64,000 bases of DNA from NCBI GenBank assembly GCA_964019425.1, contig OZ025813.1:1031498-1095497 (forward strand). The letters are read 5' to 3'. The stretch is from Flectonema sp. DT1601 (Eukaryota > Euglenozoa > Diplonemea > Diplonemida > Diplonemidae). The position numbers and the translations under genes were made by a program. Shown here in pieces: positions 54,546 through 64,000 of the stretch (within the stretch, counting starts at the first letter, position 1; every line of letters begins with the position of its first letter). The notes under the pieces were generated by a model. It worked only from the letters and a program-made list of their open reading frames with translations, made no database searches and had not been told where the DNA came from.

Positions 54546-56292
54546 TTAACCCATTAAGGACGGGGGGTCCACTACAGTGGTTATTTTGAAATTTTATTTT
54601 CGCTAAGGGGAAAACCCGGCTAACGCTACCCAGGGGGGGTGTAATCGAGGCCGTTTCGCGCCGAATCTTGGGTGGGATGGCGTGGTTCGCTGTGTTTTTA
54701 TTCATGAAATTCAAAACTAATAATCGAAATTTTACCACCTAACAAGAAGTTTCGTGTGCCTGTTGAAATTGATACAAGTTCGGCGTCCTATGAAAGTCTG
54801 ATGATGATGGATTCTGTATCGGAGTCGTCATCTGACAGCAACACAGCAAAGGTATCAAAGTGGGGGGGCAAAACCAAGAGAATCCCCAGGGAAAAACGGA
54901 AAGGACCTACCCAGAGTGTGAGCGACTTTAATGAAATGAGCGAATTGAAGGCATCCAACTCATTTTCACTGATCATGTGCTTAAAATGATATTTCGACAC
55001 ACTCTTGCCTACCCGATTGACAAAGAGACGTCCATGAAGTCACTAGAAGTTGGTGAACTTAATATACTTTCTCCGTAATTTCCACACTGCTAACAAACAC
55101 ATTCCTGCTTCTTATGTTCATAGTCTTGTTAAACCCCATAATAATTAAGGGCATTGGGTGACGTTTGACAATTTCAATTCGTCATACGCATTTCTTGTTT
55201 TGATGTTAGCGAAAGGGTTCCACTGTGTTGGAACAGCCTGACGGAACAGAAAGGGAGTTCTGTTGATGTTACAAAACCGAAGGCTACCCCTGGACCGGGA
55301 CGACTAAGCAAATCGGAAGTGAAAGAAAAACCGAAGAATCTTTCTGCTTCTTACCTTCAGTCAAGCACGGCATCCACCATATAAAGTGGAGAGACTCAAA
55401 GGATGTGCATCTTTTCAGTACTCTTCCCTTACGTGAGCACTGTGTCGATGTATATCGCTGGATTAGGAAGAGAAATAAAAAAGAAAAAGTGCCGATCAAA
55501 CTACCGTGCAAGTAGACAGGTACACCAAAACGATGGGAGGTGTTAACCTGATGGATAGCGTGAAGGGAAGGGCGAACAGAAACCTTCAAACTAAACGATG
55601 GCATCTAAAGGTTTTCGACTACTTGCTGAAAGTTTCAATGTTCAACACGTTTACCCTTCAAAAGAAATGCGGTAAGGATACTGGTACCTACATACGGTAT
55701 GTAGAGGAGCTCGCTATGCAACTCGTCAGTGACGGGACGTCGAGAGACAAGACAACCAATACCACATCTACTATTGACTCGGGTTCGCACTTTTCACACA
55801 TGTTCAGCACCACTGAGCACTATCCATCAATATTTGGCGCTGCTAAACAATGTAAGTATCACAATACTCGAGTGAGGACTACTTATGGATGCCAGGGGTG
55901 TAAGGTTTTTATGTGTCCTGCACCCTGTTTTGGCAAATACCACTTAAATCTTACAAAGGGGAGAACATTTGCGTCCCATACCACTACCTCTGTGTCGGGA
56001 GGTGCTATCCGGGAAGAATGTACGAAGGGGAAGACCCCTGCACTCACAACAACATCAAAATTGAAGAGGCGCAGGGAGTCATAAGAACTGAGCTTATTTT
56101 TGTCTTTGGTGGTGTTTTCATTTGTTCTGTTCACCCTTTAGGTGGTGAATGTGTGTGTATTTTTAACGGGCAGGCAATGGCGGTTCACTTTGTCACATCA
56201 CCTTTCCGAGCCCCCCTACCCCTTTTCCCCGTTAGCTCTTTTTTCAAAAAAAGTCAAAAAACCGGGTTTTACCCCCGTCCGTAATGGGTTAA
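54546..56292. mobile_element. piggyBac-like DNA transposon, decayed, with TTAA target sites
   Basis: TTAA at 54546-54549 and again at 56289-56292 flank a 1,739-bp body. The ends are inverted: the left starts CCCATTAAGGACGGGGGG and the right end's complement starts CCCATTACGGACGGGGG. Similarity continues inside (GCTAAC, GGGGAAAA, AAAACCCGG blocks). TTAA duplication with CCC ends is the hallmark of the piggyBac superfamily. The inner transposase is broken and shorter than the usual 2.4-3 kb element, so the copy is non-autonomous. It predates the segmental duplication, because 75 bp of its left end is present in the second copy. Confidence 0.93.
54756..56084 (+). pseudogene. piggyBac-type transposase remnant
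   Basis: Recognisable pieces in order on the + strand. An acidic/Ser-rich N-terminal part starts near 54756. Around 55168-55235 a DNFNSSY..L...GFHCVGT-like piece corresponds to the family's DNFFTS..GT region. Near 55380 a KWRDSKDVHLFST piece matches the W-D-K-V-LLST block. At about 55515-55560, YTKTMGGVNLMD matches the diagnostic MGGVDLMD. Near 55850-55950 is a Cys/His zinc-ribbon (CKYH, TTYGCQGCKVFMCPAPCF) typical of the C-terminus. The pieces lie in different frames, with a stop and frameshift between the LLST and MGGV blocks, and most of the central catalytic part is deleted. The enzyme cannot be active. Confidence 0.88.
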
Positions 56293-58174
56293 CAAAAAAT
56301 AAAAATAAAAAAACCTTAAAAAATTTAAAAAACAAAAAAGATCCCATCCCTCGGTACCAGTCGCGGAAAAAACGTTTATTTTCTCTTGGCAGTGCAAGTC
56401 TGGAGAGACGACCTGCAAAGGCTCTCTCTCTCTGGCATTCACCCATGAGGAGATTGTATACCTTTCTTTACTTTGTTTTGTATACCTTTCTTAACTTTGC
56501 TTTATATACCTTTCTTTATTTGTTTTGTATACCTTTCTTTATTTGTTTTGTATACCTTTCTTAACTTTGTTTTATATACCATTCTTTATTTGTTTTGTGT
56601 ACCTTTCTTAACTTTGTTTTATATACCTTTCTTTATTTGTTTTGTGTACCATTCTTTACTTTGTTTTGGATACCTTTCTTTATTTGTTTTGTGTACCATT
56701 CTTTACTTTGTTTTGGATACCTTTCTTTATTTGTTTCCGCGGGAGGGAAGGCACACGCTGCCGATCCCCCCGCTCCAATGTTGTTCTCGTTGATGTTGTG
56801 GATGTGATGGTCCAGTCTGCTGTCTTCCTTTTTTTTTTTCCCCTTCTCTTTTCTCTCACTCTCTCGCGGTGGCAAGTGCTCTGGTCTTTTGAGAGGCTGG
56901 GAAAAAGGAAAACCAGTTTTGCTGAGTTTCACCCTTTTTTTTGTTTTTACTGCGAGAGAGACGGAACGAGAGATACAGAGAGAGAGAGAGAGAGAGAGAC
57001 AATGCAAAGAAAACAAAACTGACCTTTTACGTATTGAGAGAGAGAGAGAGGAAAAAAAGAAAAACAATTTCACCCTGGTTTTGTTTGTGCTGCTCCTCGA
57101 TCATAGGGATACTCTTGCGGCAGTTGCCGAGTATCCCGTAAAAACTACCACAACAAAAACAACAACAACATTTACCAACTCGATTCTCACTTCCTGTTCC
57201 TTGGTGAGTTTTAGCAAAAGCTGACCAACTCGACTCACGCAGCAGCTGCAGTTCCTCGCCGAGACGGAACCAGCCTCAATGATCCGAGTTGAGCGCCCAC
57301 TCAGTTGGTCATCGGAGTGTAGTTATCAGCGGATTTCCTGGTTTCTCGCACAGAGAGCTAGGTTTCCCAACATAGCAACGCTCGTGGCAAAACTTGTCGT
57401 GGGAGGCTACTCGGGATTGGAGGTTGGCAGGTAAATGGGGGAAGTGAATGAAGAGAGGGGGAGACGCACGAGAGAGAATGGCAATATGTATGCGAGTGAG
57501 CCAGCTGCTGCTGCTGTGATTTGATTGGTATTTTTGCTAAGCAGTGTTTTCTTGCTCTGTGAACTGTTTTTGATGTTCAGGACGTGTTCATATTACTGAG
57601 GAAGGAGCCACCATCTGAGATCATGATCATGATGATGATGATAGTAGTGGTGGTGGTGTGCGGTTAAATCTCTAATTTTGGTAAATGAAATTCAATCTTT
57701 TGCAGCAATATACTTATCGTCTCTCTCTCTCTGACATTTTCGATTTAGAAAAAGTAAAATCCTGTGATCAGTACTGCTTTCATTCGTCACCCATGTGGGT
57801 TGTTGTTGTTGTCTTGTCATTTTTCTTCTTTTTTTTCGTGCCTGCCGTCGTTGTCGTTGTCGTTGTGGTTGTCGTTGTCGTTGTGATGACGGCCTCACGG
57901 CAGTTACAAGTCTTCAGGGGTGGGGGGTTGTGTGTTTCCTTCTTCACGCAGGAGTCACGCCCCCCTGGTGAGAAATAATAATAATAAAACTAACAATGAT
58001 AATGATAATATTGTACTTTTGTATAGGTACTGTATTGTAATAACGCGCGATTGTTTTGCAATGTAATCAGTTCACTTTCACATTTCAATTGAATTCCCCA
58101 AATGACCTTCCCGGCGCAACATTTCTTTATTTTCTTTTTTTTAAATAATTTTTATAAACACTTTCTTTTCGTTG
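56293..58174. other. Unique part of the tandem unit: low-complexity, no clear gene
   Basis: Contains the 56457-56745 minisatellite, GA/AGAG tracts (56950-57000 and 57034-57050), (GTT/GTC)n at about 57800-57885, and GAT/GTG repeats near 57630-57660. A splice-like region around 57100-57450 has no frame of note. Open frames of 60-146 codons here are repeat-driven. It is not repeated after copy 2, because the second unit is truncated. Confidence 0.55.
56457..56745. repeat. Minisatellite with about 20-nt units
   Basis: About 13 imperfect units of the form TACCTTTCTTTATTTGTTTTG / TACCTTTCTTAACTTTGTTT, with variants in the TATACC, TGTACC and GGATACC segment. Alternating unit types give a roughly 40-60-nt higher-order rhythm. 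Its period leaves the frames open as YTFLYLFCIPF-like artefacts. Confidence 0.85.
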
Positions 58175-59437
58175 ATTTCGTACCTTTCTTTTAAAGTCTA
58201 GCGAATGGCATTCCTTCCGTGTGGTGATTCCCCTGAACGCACAAACAAATACGCCTTGCGTGTCGGGGTCGGGGGGGAAAGGTTTTGCCGCTGACTTTTG
58301 GCTATTAATTTGTTGTTTGTTCTGTTCGTTTGTTTGCAATCATTCTTTCTTCTTTTTATTATCAGAAAGGACATGTCACAAGTGATGTGGTGGAGAGGGG
58401 AGAGTAAGTTAAGTGGAAAATGGTACCACTTGCCGTGTGATGGAAGGAGGGATCGTTGAGAGGGCTTTGCGGTGATGGTGACATGAGAGGGTGTTTGCAA
58501 TTTTGTAACTTTTGTATATATTTTCATTTTTTTTTAACAGGAGCTGAACTTATGATGAGGTGAGCAGAAGCTTCACTGAACCTCCTCTCGGTGTGTGTGT
58601 ATGCATGTATGTGTTGTGTATTGTTTGTTGAAACTCTGACGAGTTCTCATTACTCTTTGTGTGTGTGTGTTGTGTGTTCATATGTGTAGTTTGAGTGCTC
58701 GTGTGTCTGTGTCAGATGTTTCTGTGAAACTATTTCTTTTGCCTTCCTTGAATTTACTGAACTTGTTCTTCGTGTTGTGATTTGTGGTGAAGTTGTGTTG
58801 TGTTTGTGTTGGAATTAAGTGTCGTGTTGTTTAACTCTGATGAGTTCTTATTGTGGTTTGAGTGCTGGTGATTTTTGCACGTGTTTCGTTTTTGAGTGCC
58901 CATTGGTTTGTGTGTGTCGCGTGTCCCGGGGGGGTGGGCATGTTTGATCTGTGTGGAACTATTTCTTATTGATTGTTAACCATAAATCTGCTTTTTAAGA
59001 TTTTACACCTTTCCTTGATTGAACTGAACTTGCTTCGTGTTGTGATTTGTGGTGAAGTTCGATAAGTGACGTGGGAGTGGAATGCTTTATGTGGTATGTT
59101 TTGTTATATCAATATTTCCCGCCTTCAGCCGCGCACAAGTCGATAAGTGACGTGGGAATGGAATGATTTATTTGATATGTTTTATGGTTCTTATTGATTT
59201 GTGGCTACCAATTCTGATAGGTTACCTTCTTTTGTGAGCTTCTTATAATATACCGCGGTGTGCCTTCTCCATGATCCCCAAATGGGCCCTCATTATTCCT
59301 CAGGATTCTCAGTTGGAAATGTACTCTCTTTTGGTGGTAAAAGCAAAGTTCAGATCTCTTGATATTTTATTGCTGGATTGGCATGATGTTACTTCCTTTC
59401 CTTCTATCAGGCTTAAGACAAAACAAAGCACAAAAAA
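58175..59437. other. Non-coding part of duplicated unit, copy 2
   Basis: Same content as 51008-52270, with one base change noticed (58455). GT-rich, with the repeated GATAAGTGACGTGGGA string. Confidence 0.5.
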
Positions 59438-60607
59438 ATGTTTGCCATCATCGGGTTTGTGGGAGTATTCTGGTGGACGGTGTTCTGCTTTGGATGCGGT
59501 CTGCCTGACTTGCCTCCAGTTGGATTGATGCTGGGAATGTTCGAAGAGCCCGCCGAAGTTGTTGCGACAACGACGACGACGACGAACACCACCACCACCA
59601 CCACCACCACTATTATCGACAAGTGGTGTTGTATTATCGACAACAACACCTCCACTGACGCCAACTCCAGCTCCAGCGACAACGCCAACGCCAAAGCCAA
59701 CGCCAAAGCCAACGCCAACGTCAACGGCAACACCAACGTCAACGAGTCTGCGTGTCATGCTGACGTGCCGCACTCTGTTGGTAAAAGTATTCCGCACCGT
59801 GTGGGTGACACGATGAGGAGGGCGTTTGGTTCCGCGAGCAGAGTGGCCGTCGAAGAGCTGATGAGGAGCAGCCAATGCTCCGATCACAGTGCCACCGATA
59901 GACTCGTGAAGTGCTTCGGGATCCGGTTCGCGATAACCCGGGTGAAGCTTCTCGATGTGGTGCGCACTTGTGAAGCGGAACTCTCCGACATCACGCACGG
60001 TGTCTGGGGTGCGCTTGAGCTCGAGTGTGTCAGGTTTGCTGACCTCGTAATGGCTTGGGTGAATGAAGCAGCCAGTTCAGCGGCTGACTTCATGTTCTCT
60101 GTACTTTCTCTGTTTGATCGGTTTCTCTTGTTTTCGAGAAGCGTTCGCTCCGAACTGGAGGCATGTTTCCTTTCTTTTTTTGCTGGACCCATTGGTGCTT
60201 ATCGCTCGGTCGAGGCAGATCTGAAGTCTGCGTCCGAGGTGATTCGCGGGGGGTTCGGGAAAGTGGTTGCATGTACGGAGATTGCTGACCAGAGTGTTAA
60301 GCTGTTTTGCATCAATCACCGGATTGATCAGAGCAAGAAACACTTGGAACGCATCTTCAGGGGATGGAAAGTCGAGGCGGCAGCCGTAGTCAATAAAGTT
60401 GACATTAAGTATTTGTTTGAAGCTGTCGCCGCGCTTTCCGATGCCTGTTCTTTTCTTCTTTGGATTGTTTTGTTGTTGGTATTGCTCTCCTTTGAAATTG
60501 TCAATTTCTTGGGTTTGTTTGCCGGCATGAGTAGCGGAGAAAAAAGGAAGTTTCGGCTTGCGCAGCAGCTGTTTGCGGCTTGTGTTTTTCATGTTTGTTG
60601 TCGTTAA
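59438..60607 (+). CDS. Secreted/membrane protein of the duplicated unit, copy 2 (389 aa)
   Basis: Protein identical to that of 52271-53440; the single base difference (59455, third base of a Gly codon) is silent. It has the same signal peptide, Thr/Asn-rich linker, helical body and C-terminal membrane helix. It ends 1.2 kb before the octamer array. If both copies are expressed they give the same product. Function unknown. Confidence 0.67.
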   Translation: MFAIIGFVGVFWWTVFCFGCGLPDLPPVGLMLGMFEEPAEVVATTTTTTNTTTTTTTTIIDKWCCIIDNNTSTDANSSSSDNANAKANAKANANVNGNTNVNESACHADVPHSVGKSIPHRVGDTMRRAFGSASRVAVEELMRSSQCSDHSATDRLVKCFGIRFAITRVKLLDVVRTCEAELSDITHGVWGALELECVRFADLVMAWVNEAASSAADFMFSVLSLFDRFLLFSRSVRSELEACFLSFFAGPIGAYRSVEADLKSASEVIRGGFGKVVACTEIADQSVKLFCINHRIDQSKKHLERIFRGWKVEAAAVVNKVDIKYLFEAVAALSDACSFLLWIVLLLVLLSFEIVNFLGLFAGMSSGEKRKFRLAQQLFAACVFHVCCR

Positions 60608-61027
60608 ATGAATTCTGTTATTGTTTGAAAAAAACAGCAGCCCAACAAAAAAAAAAAGCAAAACCAAAACCAAAACCAAAACCAAAACCAAAACCAAAAC
60701 CAAAACCAAAACCAAAACTAAAACTAAAAAAAAAAAAAAAATAATAATAATAAGCGACCTTTGTACCAACTTCCCTTTAACCCAATTAATATGTGCGTAT
60801 AATTATTCAAAAAAAAAAAAAGAAACAAAAACGATCGACTCCAACAAAAAAAAAAAAAAAAAAAAAAAATTCAAAACAAAAAGAATGTACCGCACACTTT
60901 TCTTTTTTTTTTTTTTTTTTTTTCCTCCTTTCATTTTTTTCATCTATCCTCCTCCTTGTTTTCCTTCCTGTTATGAAGAAAAATACCGTATTAAACTTTG
61001 AAGACAATTAACTAACTCTGCCATGAG

Positions 61028-61060
<33 letters not shown>

Positions 61061-61299
61061 CCATGTTTTTTTTTCGTTTGAAGTTCAAAGAAAAATGGTT
61101 CTGTCTTTTTTTTTTTTAGTTGTTTTCTAGTTTTTAGATGCCGCTTCTTCATTTCTGACAGCTGCAATTGCATTGCTGCTTTTGTGAATTAAGGTAGGTG
61201 AGATGGATTTCCTTTACACGAACTTCTCTTTTCTTTTTTTTTTTCCCCCGACAAGTAGTAGTAGAAAGTACGGGCCATTCACATCTGGGTTAGTAAGTT

Positions 61300-61330
<31 letters not shown>

Positions 61331-61714
61331 TTGTTGTTGTTGTCTTGTCGTCGAGCGAGAGAGTACAACTACTCTCTCGGCCGATAGACATTTTCATTTT
61401 CATTTTTCTCATAACCAACAACAAGAAATTTTCTTTAACAACACGGGGGCGAGATGTGAATGGTCTTTTGGAGAATTGTGTCGGATTTTATTTTATTTTA
61501 TTTTATTTTATTTTTTTTTTTTTTTGCTGGCACACGAAAACTAATAAACGCACTGAAAGAAGGAAAACCGGAACCCGGAAGTTGCAACTCCGATGCTCTG
61601 GCTCTTCACTTCGACGAACAACAAAAGGCTGAAAAGAGAGAATATTATTATTTTCTTGATTTGCTTTGAGATTGTGGAGTTTTTGTGTCCAATTTTTCAT
61701 TTCTTCTTTTCAAT
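60608..61714. other. Microsatellite-rich 3' part of duplicated unit, copy 2
   Basis: Counterpart of 53441-54545. The (CAAAAC)n tract is one unit longer and the (GA)n tract 4 bp shorter, the expected fast-changing sites in a recent duplicate. Confidence 0.8.
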
Positions 61715-61793
61715 TTAACCCATTAAGGACGGGGGGTCCACTACAGTGGTTATTTTGAAATTTTATTTTCGCTAAGGGGAAAACCCGGCTAAC
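61715..61793. mobile_element. Truncated left end of the piggyBac-like element
   Basis: TTAA at 61715-61718 plus 75 bp of the element's left end (CCCATTAAGGACGGGG...). It stops abruptly where the octamer array begins. The rest of the element and everything to its right in the first unit is absent here. Confidence 0.93.
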
Positions 61794-64000
61794 CCGCAAA
61801 CCCGCAAACCCGCAAACCCGCAAACCCGCAAACCCGCAAACCCGCAAACCCGCAAACCCGCAAACCCGCAAACCCGCAAACCCGCAAACCCGCAAACCCG
61901 CAAACCCGCAAACCCGCAAACCCGCAAACCCGCAAACCCGCAAACCCGCAAACCCGCAAACCCGCAAACCCGCAAACCCGCAAACCCGCAAACCCGCAAA
62001 CCCGCAAACCCGCAAACCCGCAAACCCGCAAACCCGCAAACCCGCAAACCCGCAAACCCGCAAACCCGCAAACCCGCAAACCCGCAAACCCGCAAACCCG
62101 CAAACCCGCAAACCCGCAAACCCGCAAACCCGCAAACCCGCAAACCCGCAAACCCGCAAACCCGCAAACCCGCAAACCCGCAAACCCGCAAACCCGCAAA
62201 CCCGCAAACCCGCAAACCCGCAAACCCGCAAACCCGCAAACCCGCAAACCCGCAAACCCGCAAACCCGCAAACCCGCAAACCCGCAAACCCGCAAACCCG
62301 CAAACCCGCAAACCCGCAAACCCGCAAACCCGCAAACCCGCAAACCCGCAAACCCGCAAACCCGCAAACCCGCAAACCCGCAAACCCGCAAACCCGCAAA
62401 CCCGCAAACCCGCAAACCCGCAAACCCGCAAACCCGCAAACCCGCAAACCCGCAAACCCGCAAACCCGCAAACCCGCAAACCCGCAAACCCGCAAACCCG
62501 CAAACCCGCAAACCCGCAAACCCGCAAACCCGCAAACCCGCAAACCCGCAAACCCGCAAACCCGCAAACCCGCAAACCCGCAAACCCGCAAACCCGCAAA
62601 CCCGCAAACCCGCAAACCCGCAAACCCGCAAACCCGCAAACCCGCAAACCCGCAAACCCGCAAACCCGCAAACCCGCAAACCCGCAAACCCGCAAACCCG
62701 CAAACCCGCAAACCCGCAAACCCGCAAACCCGCAAACCCGCAAACCCGCAAACCCGCAAACCCGCAAACCCGCAAACCCGCAAACCCGCAAACCCGCAAA
62801 CCCGCAAACCCGCAAACCCGCAAACCCGCAAACCCGCAAACCCGCAAACCCGCAAACCCGCAAACCCGCAAACCCGCAAACCCGCAAACCCGCAAACCCG
62901 CAAACCCGCAAACCCGCAAACCCGCAAACCCGCAAACCCGCAAACCCGCAAACCCGCAAACCCGCAAACCCGCAAACCCGCAAACCCGCAAACCCGCAAA
63001 CCCGCAAACCCGCAAACCCGCAAACCCGCAAACCCGCAAACCCGCAAACCCGCAAACCCGCAAACCCGCAAACCCGCAAACCCGCAAACCCGCAAACCCG
63101 CAAACCCGCAAACCCGCAAACCCGCAAACCCGCAAACCCGCAAACCCGCAAACCCGCAAACCCGCAAACCCGCAAACCCGCAAACCCGCAAACCCGCAAA
63201 CCCGCAAACCCGCAAACCCGCAAACCCGCAAACCCGCAAACCCGCAAACCCGCAAACCCGCAAACCCGCAAACCCGCAAACCCGCAAACCCGCAAACCCG
63301 CAAACCCGCAAACCCGCAAACCCGCAAACCCGCAAACCCGCAAACCCGCAAACCCGCAAACCCGCAAACCCGCAAACCCGCAAACCCGCAAACCCGCAAA
63401 CCCGCAAACCCGCAAACCCGCAAACCCGCAAACCCGCAAACCCGCAAACCCGCAAACCCGCAAACCCGCAAACCCGCAAACCCGCAAACCCGCAAACCCG
63501 CAAACCCGCAAACCCGCAAACCCGCAAACCCGCAAACCCGCAAACCCGCAAACCCGCAAACCCGCAAACCCGCAAACCCGCAAACCCGCAAACCCGCAAA
63601 CCCGCAAACCCGCAAACCCGCAAACCCGCAAACCCGCAAACCCGCAAACCCGCAAACCCGCAAACCCGCAAACCCGCAAACCCGCAAACCCGCAAACCCG
63701 CAAACCCGCAAACCCGCAAACCCGCAAACCCGCAAACCCGCAAACCCGCAAACCCGCAAACCCGCAAACCCGCAAACCCGCAAACCCGCAAACCCGCAAA
63801 CCCGCAAACCCGCAAACCCGCAAACCCGCAAACCCGCAAACCCGCAAACCCGCAAACCCGCAAACCCGCAAACCCGCAAACCCGCAAACCCGCAAACCCG
63901 CAAACCCGCAAACCCGCAAACCCGCAAACCCGCAAACCCGCAAACCCGCAAACCCGCAAACCCGCAAACCCGCAAACCCGCAAACCCGCAAACCCGCAAA
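61790..64000. repeat. Perfect octamer array (AACCCGCA)n reaching the window edge
   Basis: About 2.2 kb, roughly 276 copies of an 8-bp unit with no variant seen. The complementary strand reads TTTGCGGG, a T-then-G-rich unit like a telomeric repeat. The G-rich strand is the minus strand, so its 3' end points left into the genes. A normal telomere at the right end would have the G-rich strand on the + strand. All three minus-strand frames are open because 24 bp is a whole number of codons and units, so the roughly 740-codon frames there are not genes. The array may continue beyond 64000. Confidence 0.97.

Larger units (their letters stand above)
51008..54624. repeat. Segmental duplication, copy 1
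   Basis: Identical to 58175-61793 at a constant offset of 7,167 bp until the CAAAAC microsatellite near 53520 (+6 bp in copy 2) and the GA microsatellite near 53860 (-4 bp). I noticed two base differences: A/G at 51288/58455 and A/G at 52288/59455. The segment contains one 389-aa gene, then homopolymers and microsatellites, and ends 75 bp inside the left end of a piggyBac-like element. With 54625-58174 it forms a 7,167-bp tandem unit. Confidence 0.96.
58175..61793. repeat. Segmental duplication, copy 2
   Basis: Near-identical to 51008-54624. The left junction shares ATTTCGTACC with copy 1, preceded by unrelated bases (GTTG versus TATT-like). The right limit is the base where copy 1 continues into piggyBac sequence (CGGCTAACGCTACCC) while copy 2 switches to the octamer array (CGGCTAACCCGCAAA). 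The very low divergence implies a recent event, ongoing conversion, or an assembly duplication. Confidence 0.96.

Noticed and set aside
56633-57224. Frames of 106-146 codons around the minisatellite and GA tracts
   Set aside because: Composition (LSLSLSLS, RERERER, YTFLYLF) follows the simple repeats.
61710-63999. Open frames of about 740-757 codons on the minus strand (RVCGFAGL repeats)
   Set aside because: The 8-bp unit is open in all three frames; these are products of the satellite array, with no start context or unique sequence.
61790-64000. Genuine right-hand chromosome-end telomere
   Set aside because: The C-rich strand runs 5' to 3' toward the right edge, opposite to the usual G-rich 3' end; kept only as telomere-like.

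Overview
The window looks like nuclear DNA of a unicellular eukaryote with short spliceosomal introns, probably a free-living flagellated protist. I could not assign a lineage. The evidence is long intergenic spacers full of poly-T/poly-A tracts, GT-AG introns of about 60-150 bp that join open frames cleanly, eukaryote-type proteins (an ABCA transporter half, F-box, BTB and ankyrin proteins, a mitochondrial-type haem peroxidase, a PPR-like protein), and a piggyBac element. Every gene I can support is on the + strand.

Layout. 1-2.3 kb: the 3' part of an ABCA-type lipid transporter gene. 3.4-7.4 kb: a large cell-surface protein with a signal peptide, PAN/apple-like cysteine domains, a VPT/PTGIPGVPP stalk, one membrane helix and a short tail. 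7.4-12.3 kb: a gene desert with homopolymer tracts, a 122-bp direct repeat and a strong RNA-like hairpin. 12.3-24.5 kb: a giant (about 4,028 aa) secreted/type I membrane protein built almost wholly of S/T-P-spaced repeats with a strict 570/780-bp higher-order order. 25.9-29.9 kb: a UBL/F-box-like protein and a proline-rich BTB protein. 30.5-31.4 kb: a class I haem peroxidase of the cytochrome c / ascorbate peroxidase type. 32.5-35.0 kb: a two-helix sensor with a degenerate cyclase-like domain. 35.3-38.2 kb: two unrecognised proteins, one with possible beta-trefoil-like repeats and one with a C-terminal membrane region. 41.1-44.4 kb: two adjacent UBL-ankyrin proteins. 45.1-46.8 kb: a PPR-like organelle protein. 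47.0-49.7 kb: three small genes, one a possible axonemal protein. After about 50 kb coding density falls.

Right end. A 7,167-bp segment starting at 51008 is tandemly duplicated. Its first 3.6 kb (51008-54624) recurs at 58175-61793 with only two base differences seen plus microsatellite length changes. Each copy carries the same 389-aa secreted/membrane protein gene. A decayed piggyBac-like element with inverted ends and TTAA target sites lies at 54546-56292 in the first unit. In the second unit it is cut off 75 bp after its left end, and a perfect octamer array (AACCCGCA, about 276 copies) runs from there to the window edge. The array is telomere-like in composition, but its G-rich strand is the minus strand, which is the wrong way round for a chromosome end to the right.

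Function as a set: two neighbouring large type I surface proteins (3.4-24.5 kb) suggest a cell-coat or adhesion locus. The middle is enriched in UBL, F-box, BTB and ankyrin proteins of the kind used as ubiquitin-ligase adaptors. The right end behaves like subtelomeric or satellite-flanked DNA. These groupings are inferences from domain content and position.
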